Positions 20,122 to 30,390 of a stretch of DNA of 64,000 bases are shown piece after piece (position 1 is the stretch's first letter; each line of letters opens with the position of its first letter). Both the position numbers and the translations under genes were made by a program. The stretch lies in NCBI RefSeq assembly GCF_004359215.1, contig NC_090619.1, forward strand, positions 354,777 through 418,776, given 5' to 3'. Below the pieces are notes generated by a model that saw only the letters and a program-made list of their open reading frames with translations, was not told the DNA's origin and made no database searches. Source of the DNA: Bremia lactucae (taxonomy: Eukaryota; Oomycota; Peronosporomycetes; Peronosporales; Peronosporaceae).

Positions 20122-20975
20122 ACGTGGGATTAGGTGGATCTAAAGCCTCAGTGCGGCTTCGATCCTTGGTTGTACGGTCAACCGAAGCACTGAAATATNN
20201 NNNNNNNNNNNNNNNNNNNNNNNNNNNNNNNNNNNNNNNNNNNNNNNNNNNNNNNNNNNNNNNNNNNNNNNNNNNNNNNNNNNNNNNNNNNNNNNNNNNN
20301 NNNNNNNNNNNNNNNNNNNNNNNNNNNNNNNNNNNNNNNNNNNNNNNNNNNNNNNNNNNNNNNNNNNNNNNNNNNNNNNNNNNNNNNNNNNNNNNNNNNN
20401 NNNNNNNNNNNNNNNNNNNNNNNNNNNNNNNNNNNNNNNNNNNNNNNNNNNNNNNNNNNNNNNNNNNNNNNNNNNNNNNNNNNNNNNNNNNNNNNNNNNN
20501 NNNNNNNNNNNNNNNNNNNNNNNNNNNNNNNNNNNNNNNNNNNNNNNNNNNNNNNNNNNNNNNNNNNNNNNNNNNNNNNNNNNNNNNNNNNNNNNNNNNN
20601 NNNNNNNNNNNNNNNNNNNNNNNNNNNNNNNNNNNNNNNNNNNNNNNNNNNNNNNNNNNNNNNNNNNNNNNNNNNNNNNNNNNNNNNNNNNNNNNNNNNN
20701 NNNNNNNNNNNNNNNNNNNNNNNNNNNNNNNNNNNNNNNNNNNNNNNNNNNNNNNNNNNNNNNNNNNNNNNNNNNNNNNNNNNNNNNNNNNNNNNNNNNN
20801 NNNNNNNNNNNNNNNNNNNNNNNNNNNNNNNNNNNNNNNNNNNNNNNNNNNNNNNNNNNNNNNNNNNNNNNNNNNNNNNNNNNTCCTCCTCTGATGGAGA
20901 GTGACTTTCAAAGTTCACCATTCTCTCATCGTCGAGGAAGGTACTAAGAGTCTGTGACTCACGCTTGATTGACAT
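19650..20975 (-). other. Candidate antisense ORF of the family-2 element (split by gap)
   Basis: Right of the gap the minus strand is open from an ATG at 20975 (MSIKRESQTLSTFLDDE) to the gap edge. Left of the gap another minus frame is open for over 200 codons and includes basic stretches (GGKRRLTRVDPELGAQKRQR) and a possible amphipathic segment (FDALRHEVQLLRKVLARVR). It overlaps the chromodomain on the other strand, so part of the openness may be chance. The gap prevents joining the two parts. Confidence 0.35.
20199..20883. other. Assembly gap (685 N)
   Basis: Unsequenced. By position it should hold the 3' end of the chromodomain gypsy element or its antisense ORF. Confidence 0.98.
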
Positions 20976-21074
20976 AAGACAAAGGAATGAAAAACGCAAC
21001 CAAACGGTTAGCTGTTTAGGTTCCAACCTCAAAGAGGAAATGAAGCGAATGTTGTCACTCGGTGTCAACAGTCT

Positions 21075-21086
21075 GATGGGGGAGGG
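21075..21086 (+). other. Polypurine tract of the family-2 element
   Basis: ATGGGGGAGGG directly precedes an LTR start TGTAATGGGG at 21087. Its polarity agrees with the plus-strand pol of 15050-20121. Confidence 0.65.
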
Positions 21087-21640
21087 TGTAATGGGGCACA
21101 CATCGGTTGGAGAACCGTTGTTGTGGTACATTTACTTTATGGGTAAAATACCCTTTTATCTAATTTTAAAATAGTTAGTTACTTAAATCCCATTTATTAT
21201 GGGTAATAAATGTGGTCGCCGCCAGATATAAATCTGGCGGCCAAAATCTATTTTTAATTAGCTAGGGTACGGTTTTTAGATTTAAATAATTAAATATAGT
21301 TCAGTTCCCCTTTTAATCTTAAAGCGTTAAGTGCCTTCCTAAGGCTTCCGCATTGATCTGCAAGAGATAGAAGCCTTTCTAAGGTATATCCTCTTAGGCA
21401 CTAGTTTCCACATAATTCTACGAACCCCTGAATCGTTTGAACTAGAATTCCTTAAGCTTTAATAGCTTGTACAACTCCCTGAGCTGTTAAACCCATTAGT
21501 TCAATAGAACTAAGTGACTCTCTGAGTCTGAAAGTCTTCCTCTGACTTTAGGAGCGAGGTAGCTCCGCTACACTCTGCCTTCACCGTCGAGACACTGGAC
21601 TTCTCACACTTTGTTTAAGCATTAAGGGGCACTTAATTAG
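21087..21640 (+). repeat. Family-2-like 3' LTR
   Basis: Starts TGTAATGGGGCACACATCGG. The first 220 bp match the reverse complement of 53050-53312 (blocks ACCGTTGT..GGTACATTTACTTTATG and GGTAATAAATGTGG). The 3' boundary is not established; LTR-like sequence appears to continue to about 21640. Confidence 0.6.
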
Positions 21641-22339
21641 AACTTGTTTCAGAATCTCATGCTGCCAAAGCAAATAAATTTCTCGAATAGTAGGTCAATT
21701 CGTTTTGCACTTTTCTCTCAGTTCCCAACGCGAGAAGCTGTGTTAAAAAAGTCAGAAACATTGCTTGCTACGTCTTGAAAAAATAGGTCTGATGATAAAT
21801 CTATTCACAGAGAAGACACCACAGCTTGCAAATGTCTATACTAGATAAGTTCGAATTTGACCGACGTTTTGCGCACAGTGTCGTTTAAAGGCGTAAAGCG
21901 GAATTGAGGACGAAAAAATAACTAAGTATTTGCGAGGTGCATATGTTTATTCTGATTGGTTATTGTTTAATATAGTCTCAGTCGAGGGGTGTCGTTAGCC
22001 GAAATGAGTTGCCGTTAAAACTCGGTTGAAAAAAACAAACTGTCTAATTGAAGAATCTTTTAAATTAATTATTTCTATAATTATATCCTATAGAATAACT
22101 CCCATTATTACCCGAATACAATTGAGATCCAAATTGAAGTTCAATAACTTTTTATTTGTATTAACACGACTAACCAATAATCAACTTCGCAATATCGCTC
22201 TCGCATTTTGATTCGCAATTGACCGTTATGTGGTTGCTAGGCCTGGGCCTAGGATGTTGTCTGTGCGTGTGTTGCTGTTGCTGTTGCTGCTTTGCCGGTC
22301 TCTTCGACGAGGGGAAGGTGTCCCCGCTACCTGTGCCCG
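21641..22339. other. AT-rich intergenic sequence, no gene
   Basis: Between an LTR and the 3' end of the START-FYVE gene. The 22255-22290 stretch has a short GTTGCT repeat. The direct duplication starts at 22282. Confidence 0.5.
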
Positions 22340-24265
22340 TTAGGCGGCCCTTTTCACGGATAAATCGACAGACTCGCCGCGCACGCGCGAGAGAATCCCG
22401 CTAAGGAATGGTCGTTTAATGCCGGTTGGAGAAGAGGTGGCATCACTGGAGGCCATGGTGTCGCTCTTGTCCGTTTCCATGCTTATGCGCAATAAGGTCG
22501 ATGCGCGGATCGAGTGCTCAATCGAACTTTCCGAAATGCGATCCACAGTAGGCAAGTGCTGCTTCAGCGAGTGCTGCTGTATATCCTTAATGTCGCAATT
22601 TATTGGCACTGCTGGCTTCACTTCAATTTCTTGCTGGTTATCTAAATCCAAGTCAACGCCTGCAACCTCCTCCATTGCCATTTGTTGCATCTTGGCAAGC
22701 GGCCACACAATTGTATGATCCTTTGTATGCTCACGAGCTTCTATAATGGCTGAGATATCGGGGGCCGAGTCGCGCAAGTATCCAATGTCGACAGGGTTCT
22801 GCTTGTAGCTCGAAAGCCGCTCTGCTGTGATTGCGGCGGCTGCGACAACAGTTGCAGCTGAGATAGAAAGCTTCCCCCCTCCGGATGGCGTTGAAGCTGA
22901 ACTGTTTGCTCCAGATTGTGATGTGGCGATTTCAAACCCAAGCGTGCTACGGGGCGTAAGATTGTTGGCGATGTATGATCGCGGTGTATTGCTTTCATTA
23001 AAGAATGCCCCGGGGCCTCGTGTTACTCGTGCACGACTGTGTTCTCGCGCACGAGCATCGTAGGTTGAGCGCGTGGAAGTCGTTGAACGAATGGAAAGAT
23101 TCGACTGAGCTGAAGCGTCTGAATATGCCGATGGCGTGCGCGACCCACCACCATTGACCATGTATAGATCCATAAGATTCATTTCGTTGTGTGCGATTGT
23201 ACTGCCGGAAGTAATGGAAGAGGTAGAGATATCTGACATGTTTTCGTCTTCGTCTTGCCCTACGGCCTTTTGCACACCCATGTTGCATACTGAGCAAATA
23301 CGAACATTTTTAAGCGTTGTTCCAGGTACCTCCACTGACTTAAAAACGCTGCACTTGCCACAAATTACCTCACCGCAACTTCGACAATGGTGACGCGGGC
23401 GAAACGTACCAAAAGTCCTGCTGCACACGGCGCAATGCAAACGCTCGTGGTTGGGCACCCACTGCTTCTTGTCAACAAATGTGCAAGCGTTCATTTGCTG
23501 TTTGTCTATAATTCGGCGTACCTGCACAATGCTGTTCAATAGCTGTGACTCGGCCGTCTTAAATGCCCATTGTGCAGGAAAATAACCCCCGGGGTCAAAT
23601 CGTGCTACATGATGCACCCGTACTACATTTGACTCGACCCGATCCAGACGATACATGTAACCGGCGAGAATCTTAGCGCGAACAAGTCCATGCGAATTTT
23701 CGAGTGATGGACATTCGTTAACATCAATGGAGTTGAGAACGCGAATATACATTTCGTTTCCGAACGAGTCCATGATCTTATCTTGCACCTCAAGGCAGCA
23801 GTAGTCTCGATGTGATACAATCGGTGTGGGCGTCTTGACCGCGTACCATTTAATGCCGATATATCTGAAGGGCGTTAGTGGGGTACGCGGGACAATTGTG
23901 AGCAGCACAGCGGCATCCATCACAGCAGGATTCAGTTTTTTCATAAGCCTTCGAAATAGTGCGTCATCATGCGCCGCGTAAGCACGGCCGACTTGATCTA
24001 GTGAGGCTGAAAGCTGACCCTTGCAACCCACCTCAGCAATGTTGGATTTGTATGCCTTAGGACCCCGCATCTGGCCAAAGTTGCGGTAAATGGCGACGCC
24101 TTTCTTCTCCCGCATAGGGATCCAGCTATTCTTGTGACAGTCACTCAGTGCGAAAACTTTGCGGATCGATGCTTCCGCGAATTCAATGTACTGACGCCGC
24201 ATGTCCTCGGAAACGCGCACATTTCTGTTAAAGAAACCCTTAGGCAGCGGCAAAGAAGTCGACAT
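22340..24265 (-). CDS. START-FYVE lipid-binding protein, copy 1
   Basis: 641 residues from the ATG at 24265 (MSTSLPLPKGFF). The frame is open to 24415, adding 50 Thr/Gln/Arg-rich residues, but the shorter start resembles the usual N-terminus of this oomycete family. A START-like domain covers about residues 20-250 (numbered from this ATG). A FYVE zinc finger follows at about 268-328: W-V-P-N start, RHHCR basic patch, eight cysteines, and VRICSVC close. FYVE fingers bind phosphatidylinositol 3-phosphate on endosomes; here WxxD is WVPN, so the first motif is altered. The 310-residue Ser/Thr-rich C-tail has no recognised domain. It is the only non-transposon protein gene seen and shows no frameshift. 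Its exact lipid or cargo is unknown. Confidence 0.9.
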   Translation of the reverse strand: MSTSLPLPKGFFNRNVRVSEDMRRQYIEFAEASIRKVFALSDCHKNSWIPMREKKGVAIYRNFGQMRGPKAYKSNIAEVGCKGQLSASLDQVGRAYAAHDDALFRRLMKKLNPAVMDAAVLLTIVPRTPLTPFRYIGIKWYAVKTPTPIVSHRDYCCLEVQDKIMDSFGNEMYIRVLNSIDVNECPSLENSHGLVRAKILAGYMYRLDRVESNVVRVHHVARFDPGGYFPAQWAFKTAESQLLNSIVQVRRIIDKQQMNACTFVDKKQWVPNHERLHCAVCSRTFGTFRPRHHCRSCGEVICGKCSVFKSVEVPGTTLKNVRICSVCNMGVQKAVGQDEDENMSDISTSSITSGSTIAHNEMNLMDLYMVNGGGSRTPSAYSDASAQSNLSIRSTTSTRSTYDARAREHSRARVTRGPGAFFNESNTPRSYIANNLTPRSTLGFEIATSQSGANSSASTPSGGGKLSISAATVVAAAAITAERLSSYKQNPVDIGYLRDSAPDISAIIEAREHTKDHTIVWPLAKMQQMAMEEVAGVDLDLDNQQEIEVKPAVPINCDIKDIQQHSLKQHLPTVDRISESSIEHSIRASTLLRISMETDKSDTMASSDATSSPTGIKRPFLSGILSRVRGESVDLSVKRAA

Positions 24266-24562
24266 CGCAACGGCTGCTTTTGCTTCGAGTATCCTAAGTA
24301 GGATCGTAAAGGCGGAGTGAACTGCGGCAGTCCGTTGACGAACCGAGTTTTGTGTATTCGCGTGTCGAGTTGTCGTCGTCTGGGGACGTTGGGCTACCTG
24401 GTGCCGATCTTCCAACTGCAGTGCTGCAGCGAACCAGACGGCGATCGATATGGAGGTAAAGTTGCCAACGCGTCGCCTCTACACAAATTGTGGCCAATCA
24501 CCCCACTATCGGCATTGGCGCCTGTCTGATTTTGGACTGACTATTCGCTAGAAAAAAGTGTT

Positions 24563-24668
24563 GCGGCGTCTGCGACGGGGATAATGACATTAAGAAAGTT
24601 TTCTTTGATGGCTTTTGAGTCATCAAAGAAAACTTTCTTAATGTCATTATCCCCGTCGCAGACGCCGC
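24563..24668. repeat. Perfect foldback: 48-bp arms, 10-bp loop
   Basis: Left arm 24563-24610 (GCGGCGTCTGCGACGGGG...) and right arm 24621-24668 are exact reverse complements around loop GCTTTTGAGT. It lies about 300 bp upstream of the START-FYVE start codon and is not part of a recognised transposon. It could form a long hairpin RNA or cruciform, or be a replication-associated foldback. Confidence 0.95.
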
Positions 24669-25049
24669 CAACTGGACGACACAATTATTTGCAGTACTCT
24701 ATCACAAATTTGCCTTTGTCGCTGGCAGATGCAAAGTCGTCGAGAAGAAGTTTGGATTACATCACTCATAGTTTTGCTTAGAGTGTACAATGAAGTTACA
24801 AATTCGGTAAAATGTTTGAGTAAAACTATTACAACAAGTGCTCAAAGAATTATCAAATATTGCAAGGGAGTTAATACTACGTTTCGTAATGAAAAAATCC
24901 TCAAAAAACGACATTATAGCGTTTTTGTAACGGGGTAAAGCGCCTAATGTCACACACCGGGAACTCATTTTTTTTCGTGTAAAGTAATTTGACCTGCCAC
25001 TAAATGAGGATCCCTTGTGTATGATATGAACAGAGGTGTCTTAAAACGT
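24669..25049. other. No gene recognised
   Basis: AT-rich sequence between the foldback and LTR relics. Only short ORFs without recognisable motifs. Confidence 0.45.
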
Positions 25050-25257
25050 CCTTCTAGATAACAAGCGCACACGTGAAGCCGGGTAACCGCTTCCGTGGCG
25101 ACGCTGTTCTAAGGTACAAGTTCGTTGTGTGAGGTCGCTACAAGCGCCCACCAACTACCTCACTGCAAGTGAGAGAAGACGGTCAAACCGCTTTCAAGCT
25201 GTGCTAGAAGGTGTGTGCTTGTAGTGCGAGGCAGCTTTAGAAGCGCCAACCTACACT
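25050..25257 (+). repeat. Decayed family-1 LTR, 3' part
   Basis: Matches the end of LTR 54519-55024: ACAAGCGCACACGTGAAGCC, CCGCTTCCGTGGCGACG, CTACCTCACTGCAAGTGAGA, and ends CAACCTACA. Confidence 0.7.
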
Positions 25258-25375
25258 TTTACATATTATATTATTCTTTCGACTAGTCCTTAAGACTTAC
25301 CTACAAAGTCCAGTTCTAGTAGACACCAGAGAGCCCGCATGTAAAGGGCTAACTGCCTTATGTTACTCGTCCGTG

Positions 25376-25846
25376 AAGTACACTTAACAGGGAGCTCGTG
25401 CGAAGTTAATTGACATGTCACTCGGTTGAGGTTCACAATGTGACCCACCCTTGTGTATTTGATGCTCATAGGTGCATTCGTATTGAAGGGGGTACGTCTG
25501 ACGTTATCTGGAAGCTGAAGTATTTAGAATAAAAATGCTCGCCATGTAGGGATGGATCTGTAGAGATAGCTTCTAGTCATTGTAATAAAAGGTTTGATAT
25601 TTAATTCTTCTAACTATAGTCAGTCTTAAATTACTTTATAGAGCTCAGTGCGCACGAGAAGACGGGCAACAGGTTCCGTTACGTCACTTACTCAAAGTGC
25701 AAGCTCGATCGGTGAGGTCGCCTCAGGCGTCCACCAACTACCTCACTGCACGTGAGAGAAGACAGTCTAACTGTTTCCTCGCTATGCCCGAAGGTGTGTG
25801 TGCTGTAGTGCAAGGTCGCTTTAGAAGCGCCCGCCTACATCGCAAC
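25376..25846 (+). repeat. Decayed family-1 LTR, nearly full length
   Basis: Runs from GTACACTTAACAGGGAGCT to GCGCCCGCCTACA in the same order as 54519-55024, with many substitutions. It is followed, after an unassigned stretch, by gypsy gag-protease sequence in the same orientation, so it could be that element's 5' LTR. Confidence 0.68.
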
Positions 25847-26879
25847 CTGTGCTTTAAATTTGCAGACTGTTCTGTGTGCGAATGGGAATAAGGTTGCACC
25901 AAAAATATTGAAGGTACTTTCTCGGTAGAGCCCGAGTTAAACGCGTCGAATTTCACCTTACCTATTTTAGTAATCACTTCTATTAGCCGTAACGGTGCGT
26001 ACGCCTCTTGTCTTAAACGATAATTCCCGTCAATCCTCGGGGTAGGGATACCGACCCCGATTTACCAGATTTTGGCTCTGGTGGACTCGCAGTTAGCGCG
26101 TTCAACAAGATGGTGCCTATTACCATGATGTCCCAGATGATGTGAGTTTGCCGCATTCGAATAAAGTAGGCCTTTTTTTCTTGAAATGGAGCCAGACTCA
26201 CCAAACTCGATCTCGCTTTAAGAGTCTCGACGGAGGGTATGGTTATACGAAAGTGACGGGGTCGTATCGAGTTACCTTACGAGTGTATGATCAGGCGTTC
26301 GATGACCGCGAGTACTATTTTAAATCTGGTCCACGATGCGTGACGAGGTATCTTCCCAGACGAAGGGAAAGCCGACTACGCTGTACGTATTCGTGTCGTC
26401 GGCGTCGTTGAACGAGTCGTGGTCGCGGTTTGTCACGAGTACAACTCCGACCCGGCGTTCTTTCGGAAAAGGAAGCATCCGGGTTTGGTTGCATGCAACA
26501 TCCGTCATCGCATGAGCGTCTTGCGTGCAGCCGCGTGCGACGAGTCGTCGAACATGAATCTAACGGGGAGCTACATTCAGTACTGTACGTTGCAGCAAGT
26601 GTGAGAAGGCGATATACGCTCAGTCGAACATGGCTGATTGGATTCAGTAGGTAAGCGACTATCTGCTGTCGGCGAACGTACGGCATGTATCGAACAGCGA
26701 ACGGGACACACGAACGATGTGATTCGATCGGCCAACGATCCAGTTCGCATATGTTCAGCTGCCGGTGTAGGCGACTGCTGCACAACCACGAGTGCGTTCA
26801 CCCATTCGAGTGCACAAAGAGGAGTTGCCGCACGCGCGGTTTTCGGACTCACGAAGGAGGCCAGGAACATTGCGTGGTA
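25847..26879. other. Unassigned stretch with protein-like frames on both strands
   Basis: Plus-strand frames contain SLDGGYGYTKVTGSYRVTLR (26142-26411) and DEGKADYAVRIRVVGVVERV (about 26358). The minus frame 26508-26320 contains FPKERRVGVVLVTNRDHDSF. None is recognised. The position after a 5' LTR suggests decayed gag, but it could be an inserted host gene fragment. Confidence 0.35.
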
Positions 26880-28116
26880 AGGCCTCGGAGTGGGCTTTCT
26901 CGGCGCTTATGGTGGACGGTAAGGCGTTTCCTTCATGAGCGACCTTTTAGACAAAGTTTCGCGCCATGTGTTAGCCGCCGAATAACGAAGGCTACTTAAG
27001 GCGCGCCTTTTTAAAGCGCGATAGGCGAAGCGATCCCTGCAAGAATGTGTGCAGTAGATGCGCTCGCAGTCTGCATCCATTACTGTGCGTTCGATACCGG
27101 TACAGATTTAGGTGCCCACGTTTATGAATGGGCTGTGACACGGCCCATCGCGACAGGTCCTTTAAAAAGGTGCCGTTGACGATGGAAAAGGCAACTTAGT
27201 TGTGTAACAATTCTTTAACAGTGCCTCGGCGACAGCTTGATTTAAGCTTTCGGCCGAAAGGTTAGGTGTTGCTCCTATGGAAATGGGCAGTGCAGATGCT
27301 ACAATTGCGACAAGTGCGGCCATGTGATGGCTCGGTTCTATGCCATCTTTGATGGCGCTAAGACACACAGCAAGAGGACTCCCTACCCGAAGGATGATGA
27401 CAAGAACCATCGTGCAAGCCGCATGAGTTCTGCATAGACCACTGAGGGTTCGGGAAATGCAGGAGCGCAGTAGGAGTGAAATGCCCTACTGACGCGGACT
27501 CTGAAGCGAACTGAGTTCAAAGCTATCGAACAAATGCGAAATTTTGGACCTCAACCCTGCTGGTAAACGCTCGAGTACGATGCTATGACCATGTGATGAC
27601 CATTCTCCTGGATTCGGATGCATCACAGAATTTTGTGAGACTCGCGGCTCTAAAACAGAGAACGGCGATGTATGAGTCATTTTGCCACGATGGCAAGCGA
27701 GAAGAGGCGACCGTTCGTTAAGCGAATGGTGCCCTCGTAAGATCTAAGGGAGTTCAAGTTGAACTCGCCTTCAGTTTAGGGGCTTCTCCTGTAGAGAGAA
27801 GCTCACGGTGCTAGATATGGAGAGTCCGTATGACATCATCCTAGGCATGCCATAGTTGGCAAGATATTAACCATGGAAAGGCTGGCGTAGACGCACAGTT
27901 GCGACTTATATGCAGGACACCGGAAAGGATGTGCTCCTACGAGAGGCTTGTGCAACTGATGTCGTGTCGAACACAGTTGAGGGTGCGTTGACGGTATGTC
28001 AAACGTCACCAATTCCTACCCAGCTAGTGAAGACTGGGGTAGTGAAGAGAACAATGACTAGTCATGTGTCCCATAGTCCTGCACAGATGTACGATTTAAA
28101 GTGTCTTCAAAATTGA
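26880..28116 (+). pseudogene. gypsy gag-protease relic
   Basis: The gag core signature KASEWAFSALMVDGKAFPS is at about 26880. The zinc-knuckle relic CYNCDKCGHVMARFYA is at about 27296-27343. The protease site is LLDSDASQNF at about 27603, where the usual Gly of DSGAS is Asp, and SPYDIILGMP is at about 27826. The end (TVEGALTVCQTSPIPTQLV) continues into the PR-RT linker. Homologous to 12350-13980 and 45850-47540 (minus). Frameshifts and a stop inside the protease make it inactive. Confidence 0.8.
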
Positions 28117-28261
28117 CAAATAGCTTAACTAATCGCATTCGGCCGTCAGCAGCCTCTAATTTGCTACCGCTCGGTGTTTTTGAGCTTCAATTTGCGCAGA
28201 TCGATCCCTTTTCCTGTGTAAGTACTTGTAATAAAAGACTTACGTCCGATGCCGAGAGCCT

Positions 28262-30390
28262 GTGGCAGTAGACGGCAAGCTGACAGGGAGTCAAGCGTCG
28301 CATAAACCGGCACAGTGCCTATATCCCGGTGCTGTTGGAAGGGGTGCGTTAGCTAGGAGAACAACGGCACCCGCTTCCCAGTCAAAGGTCGTAGTGACTC
28401 GAAGAACGAGTACACGACAAATTAGGACGACCAACGGCACGTCTAAACAAGTAACCTTTCAATCAGATCATATAAAGAGGACGGGCCTTCGAACGAGGTG
28501 TTCGAGGCCGTCAAAGACGAAATTACGGAGGCATCCTCAGTTGAGGTGCTGCGGCAAGTCTTTAAATCTGCCGAGGAGATAGTAAATCTCCCGGAGATGT
28601 CGTGGGATCTGTTCTTTGCTGAATTAAAGGATGGAAAGATTCACGAGATAGTTACACCAGTTCCAGAAGAGAACTTGATGGACTGTTGCTCGTCTTCCAC
28701 AATGGACGAGAGCGTCCTTGAAATGGACAAAAAGAAACGGTTCGCTGCTCAAGGCTGGATGCCTTGAGAGACAGTCTGTTCCTTAAAATTCTGGAAACAT
28801 CGCGATTTGTTCCCAGAAGAAGTGCTGAACCGCCTACCAGCAGATAGGGCCATCGGGCACGAGATAGACCTTGAACCCGTCACCAAGTATTGCGTGACCA
28901 GGCAAGGACCGTTGTCAAAAGAACAAGTCGATTATATCGATGAGTTCTTCGACAAGCGAGCCAAGGCGGAACATGTGAATGAGAGCAAATCGCCTCTCAG
29001 CAGCCCGACCTTTTGTGTGCGTAAAACCACATGTGGATGGCGCGTGGTCTATGCTTACAAAAAGCTGAACACGGCGATCCTACCGGCGCAAACGCCAATC
29101 CCGCGGAAAGATGTCTTGTTGATGTTGTCTCCATGGGAAAGTCAACTATCTTTTCCGCTTTGGATTTGAAGGATGGCTACTATCAGGTAGGTACTCATGA
29201 GAGAGTCCGATGTAGCCAAAACGGCAGTAAGCACCCCAAGTGGTATGCTTTGGGAGTGGCTTGTGATGTCCCAAGATTTGAAAAACGAACCAGCGGCATT
29301 CAACCGAGTGGTGGCTCACGTGATGCGTCAGCACCGTGCCTAAGCGCCCCATTACTTTGACGATGTATTCGTGCATAGTAGGGCCGAGGACAGGCTGAGA
29401 GAGACATAGAGTCGCATAAGCATCATTTAGACGCTGTGTTGCAGACTCTGCGTGACGCCCATCTGTAACTCAACTTGCAAAAGTGCGTCATAGGGGTCCC
29501 TGAGGTACCTGTTCTGGGCTGCATCGTTTGTACGCATGATGTACGAGCAGACCCAGACAAGGTAACATCGGTAAAGGAATTGCCAATCCCACGGCATGTG
29601 AAGGCTTTGCGCCAATTCATAGGGCTCGATAATTACTTGCATAAATATAGCAAAAATTATGCTGAGCAAGCTATAGCATTATCTGACCTCCTCAAAAAGG
29701 ACGCAGAATGGGTTTGGTTAATAGAAGAAGATCATGCGCTCACATTAGTGGAGCAATCTCTTGTTGAGGCACCGGTCTTGGCATTGCCAGACGCTAATAA
29801 GCCCTTTAGTGTCGTCTCCGATGCAAGTAATTTTGCAATCGGCAGCGCACTCATGCAGAAGGATGACGACGGCGTTTACCGTGTCATCTCTTATCAGTCC
29901 CGGCTTATAAAAGCCGCGGAACTGAATTACCTTGTGTATGACAAGCAGCGACTTTCAATAAAGTATGCTCTTGTTAAGTTTCGAGTGTAGATATTGGGAA
30001 CTGAACCATTTGTGGTTTATATGGATCACGCATCACTGCGGACCGCGATAAACTTAGCGCGCCTCTCGCCTAGAATGGCATGATGGCTTACATTCTTCTC
30101 TGAATTTAATTTCAAACTTGAATACAAGCCGGGTAAGTCGAATGTCCTGGCTGACGCTTTATCGCGCAGAGCAGATTTCGAGGCAAGACACCAGGAAAGT
30201 ATGTCTAGTGCTAAAGCACAATTTTAGCCGTCGACGTTGACAGCCATGTGGGCATACCACTTGACGAGCTCATTAGCCTCTGGAAATAAAGAGAACGACA
30301 TTCAGGACGACCATTGTCGCCTGCTGTCGATTCACTTTAGTGGACGAAAAATAAACTTCCGTCGCACCTGAAAGCTAAGCCAAATTGCTT
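28262..30390 (+). pseudogene. gypsy pol relic (linker, RT, RNase H)
   Basis: Linker 28262-28767, then RT 28807-29169 (IDLEPVTKYCVTRQ, EQVDYIDEFFDKRAKAEHV, WRVVYAYKKLNTA), which frameshifts at about 29120 through a 5-bp insertion relative to 5930. A 4-bp GTAG/GTAC insertion follows near 29187. YFDD lies near 29354. RNase H 29475-29990 (FSVVSDASNFAIGSALMQKD) ends at a TAG. RNase H tail remains reach about 30230. Integrase is absent; at about 30395 the sequence switches to the reverse-strand unknown protein. The same switch occurs at 61176. Confidence 0.85.

Larger units (their letters stand above)
15050..20198 (+). mobile_element. Chromodomain Ty3/gypsy element (family 2), degenerate
   Basis: Plus-strand order is gag C-terminus, protease, long linker with repeats, RT, RNase H, integrase, chromodomain, then a gap (20199-20883), polypurine tract and LTR (21087 onward). 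Chromodomain-bearing gypsy elements are chromoviruses, which use the domain to target chromatin. The 5' LTR and gag N-terminus are not recognisable. Scattered stops make it inactive. Confidence 0.87.
22282..29178 (+). repeat. 6.9-kb direct repeat, copy 1
   Basis: Nearly identical to 31768-38662 (offset 9486-9487). I noted only a handful of differences: one inserted G near 34974, G/A at about 25646, C/T at about 26701, T/C near 28104, two changes near 28427-28433, and a 3-bp deletion near 38541. It carries the START-FYVE gene, the foldback, LTR relics, and gypsy gag-pol up to the RT. Confidence 0.93.

Noticed and set aside
22827..23393. Plus-strand ORFs inside the START-FYVE gene
   Set aside because: Shadows of the long minus-strand coding frame.
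24266..24415. 50-residue N-terminal extension of the START-FYVE protein
   Set aside because: Low-complexity Thr/Gln/Arg-rich and not typical of the family; the ATG at 24265 was preferred, but the longer start cannot be excluded.
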